Positions 62,571 through 64,000 of a stretch of DNA of 64,000 bases are shown one piece after another (positions within the stretch are counted from its first letter, which is position 1; every line of letters begins with the position of its first letter). Location of the stretch: the NCBI RefSeq assembly GCF_001247745.1, contig NZ_LAIR01000002.1:3906001-3970000 (forward strand). The letters are read 5' to 3'. The translations under genes and the position numbers were made by a program. The notes below the pieces were generated by a model. It was not told the DNA's origin. It saw nothing but the letters and a program-made list of their open reading frames with translations, and searched no databases. The DNA is from Luteipulveratus halotolerans. GTDB lineage: Bacteria; Actinomycetota; Actinomycetes; Actinomycetales; Dermatophilaceae.

Positions 62571-64000
62571 GACGCGCTCCCCGCCGCGGTCGACAACGAC
62601 ACCGTGACCGACGCACCGCCGAGGTCGCTCGCGCCGATCGTGACCTCACCACCGTGCAACCGCGCGACCTGACCGACGAGCGCGAGCCCGACGCCGCGGC
62701 CCTGTCCGGACGGGTCGGGCTTGTCCGACCAGCCCGAGGCCAGGACCCGCGAGCGCAGGTCCTCGGGGATGCCGGCGCCGCTGTCGTCGACGACGACGTC
62801 CAGGCCGGCCTCGTCACCGTGCAGCAGCACGTGCACCTGCCCGTCGGGGCCGGCCGCCTGAGCGGCGTCGATCGCGTTGTCGAGCAGGTTGCCGACGACC
62901 GTGACCAGCTCGTGCGCGGTGAGCCGGGAGCGCTCGACCGAGGTCGCCTCGTCGACGGTGAGGCGTACGCCGCGCTCCTGGGCCTGCGACGTCTTGCCCA
63001 GCAGCAGCGCCTCGAGCACGGGTTCGTCGACCGCCGCGACGACCGTGTCCGCGAGCGAACGCGTCATCTCCAGCTCTGCGGTCGCGAAGTCGATCGCGGC
63101 GTCGGTCTCACCCATCTCGACCAACGACACCATGGTGTGCAGCCGGTTGGCGGCCTCGTGGTTCTGGGCGCGCAGCGCGGTCGCCATGCCTCGTACGGTG
63201 TCGAGCTCGGCCGTGACGGCCTGCAGCTCGGTGCGGTCACGCAGCGTCACGACCCAGCCGACGAACCGGCCGTTCCACTGCGCCGGCGCCTGATTCATCA
63301 CGACCACGCGATCGCGCAGCACGACCGGGCGGTCGTGCACCTCGGCCGGCTCGGCGTCATCCGTGGTCAGCCCGACGTCGGCGAGCCGTTGCCCCTCCAG
63401 CGAGTCCGGCGCGTCGAGCAGGCGGCGTGCCTCCTCGTTGGCGAGCATGACCCGGCCGTCGCCGTCGAGCAGCAGCAGCCCTTCTCGGACGGCCCGCAGC
63501 ACCGCGTCGTAGTACTCGTACATCCGGGTGATCTCGACCTCACCGAGGCCGTGGGTCTGCCGACGCAGCCGCCGCTGCACCAACCACGCCCCGAGCGCAC
63601 CGATCGCGCCGACCCCGAGCGCGACCAGCAGCAGACCGGGCAGGGCGTCCAGCGTCGTGCGCTGCACCGTCTCCATGCGGATGCCCACCGACACCAGCCC
63701 GACGACCCGACCGTCGTTGGTGATCGGTACGACGGCGCGCACCGACGGTCCGAGCGTGCCGGTGTAGGTCTCGGTCACCTCGCGGCCCTCGGTGGCACCC
63801 GCGATCGTGCCGCGGAACGTGCCGCCGATCTGCGTCGGGTCGGGATGCGTGAAGCGAATGCCCTTCGGGCTCATGATCACGACGAAGTCGGTGCCGGTGT
63901 CGCGACGGACGCGCTCGGCGTACGGCTGGAGCACGTCGGTGGCCTGCGGTGTGCTGATCACCGTGGCGACCTGTGGGCCGTCGGCCACGGAGCGGGCGAT
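62567..64000 (-). CDS. CitA/DcuS-type sensor histidine kinase (5' end outside window)
   Basis: The visible part encodes about 478 residues. An extracellular PAS-like sensor (TDFVVIMSPKGIRFTHPDPT) is followed by a transmembrane helix (LPGLLLVALGVGAIGALGAW) and a cytoplasmic PAS domain (GLLLLDGDGRVMLANEEARR). The kinase core has the phospho-accepting His in LRAQNHEAANRLHTMVSL and ATP-binding motifs in GNLLDNAIDAA and GQGRGVGLALVGQVARLHGG. The frame continues past the window end, so the first TM helix is missing. It is coupled to the response regulator by a 4-base overlap. Confidence 0.85.
   Translation of the reverse strand: MARSVADGPQVATVISTPQATDVLQPYAERVRRDTGTDFVVIMSPKGIRFTHPDPTQIGGTFRGTIAGATEGREVTETYTGTLGPSVRAVVPITNDGRVVGLVSVGIRMETVQRTTLDALPGLLLVALGVGAIGALGAWLVQRRLRRQTHGLGEVEITRMYEYYDAVLRAVREGLLLLDGDGRVMLANEEARRLLDAPDSLEGQRLADVGLTTDDAEPAEVHDRPVVLRDRVVVMNQAPAQWNGRFVGWVVTLRDRTELQAVTAELDTVRGMATALRAQNHEAANRLHTMVSLVEMGETDAAIDFATAELEMTRSLADTVVAAVDEPVLEALLLGKTSQAQERGVRLTVDEATSVERSRLTAHELVTVVGNLLDNAIDAAQAAGPDGQVHVLLHGDEAGLDVVVDDSGAGIPEDLRSRVLASGWSDKPDPSGQGRGVGLALVGQVARLHGGEVTIGASDLGGASVTVSLSTAAGSAS

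Overview
The window is high-GC DNA with the codon bias, GTG/TTG starts, Tat and lipobox signals, and gene families (BsaP, DUF6318, DUF4262, DUF5937, SoxR without SoxS) of an actinobacterium. It is most likely a member of Micrococcales (Dermacoccus/Janibacter-like), but the genus cannot be fixed from sequence alone. It is chromosomal. No tRNA, rRNA or CRISPR array was seen.

Region 1 (1-18.3 kb) is a defence/accessory island with patches of lower GC. It opens with a type I restriction-modification operon (hsdM, 5' end outside the window, then hsdS and hsdR) and a small membrane-anchored protein. Opposite this lies a co-directional minus-strand block. The block has an overlapping three-gene operon (DUF6361 protein, phospholipase D-type protein, large SF2 helicase) and, upstream of it, five genes that overlap each other by 1-4 bases (unknown, J-domain membrane protein, PH-like protein, small unknown, large polytopic membrane protein). 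The last of the five is split by an IS30-family element with a 3-bp target duplication. Removing the element restores the frame exactly.

Region 2 (18.5-38 kb) is mostly housekeeping and envelope genes: a DUF4262 protein, secreted proteins and lipoproteins, an AAA/DUF4143 ATPase, gamma-glutamyltransferase, a frameshifted AcoR-type regulator, two DUF202 membrane proteins, a TetR/esterase pair, a TetR/beta-propeller pair that appears to have lost its divergent promoter, a MarR/SDR pair, and an HxlR-peroxiredoxin fusion divergent from an MFS exporter.

Region 3 (38-51 kb) is rich in proteases. It holds a papain-like protease, an unknown protein and a chagasin-type inhibitor in one operon; a sialidase with a frameshift; a GNAT; a flavoprotein disulfide reductase; and a four-gene operon of ECF sigma factor, possible anti-sigma, subtilisin with a hexapeptide repeat, and TPR-CHAT caspase-like protein. 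A PLAT-domain gene lies upstream. A short motif (CTGATAC..GCGA) recurs upstream of the sigma operon, the PLAT gene and the papain/chagasin operon, hinting at a shared regulon.

Region 4 (51-64 kb) contains a VOC protein, a racemase, an ArsR/MFS pair, PhoD phosphatase, the biotin pair bioB and bsaP with a BioQ-like operator, a QueA-like protein with an SDR, SoxR with a recognisable SoxR box, and a CitA/CitB-type two-component system cut by the window edge.

Palindromic REP-like elements and long nested hairpins are scattered between genes throughout. Several probable single-base frameshifts, two of them at C4 runs, may be sequencing errors or real pseudogenes.
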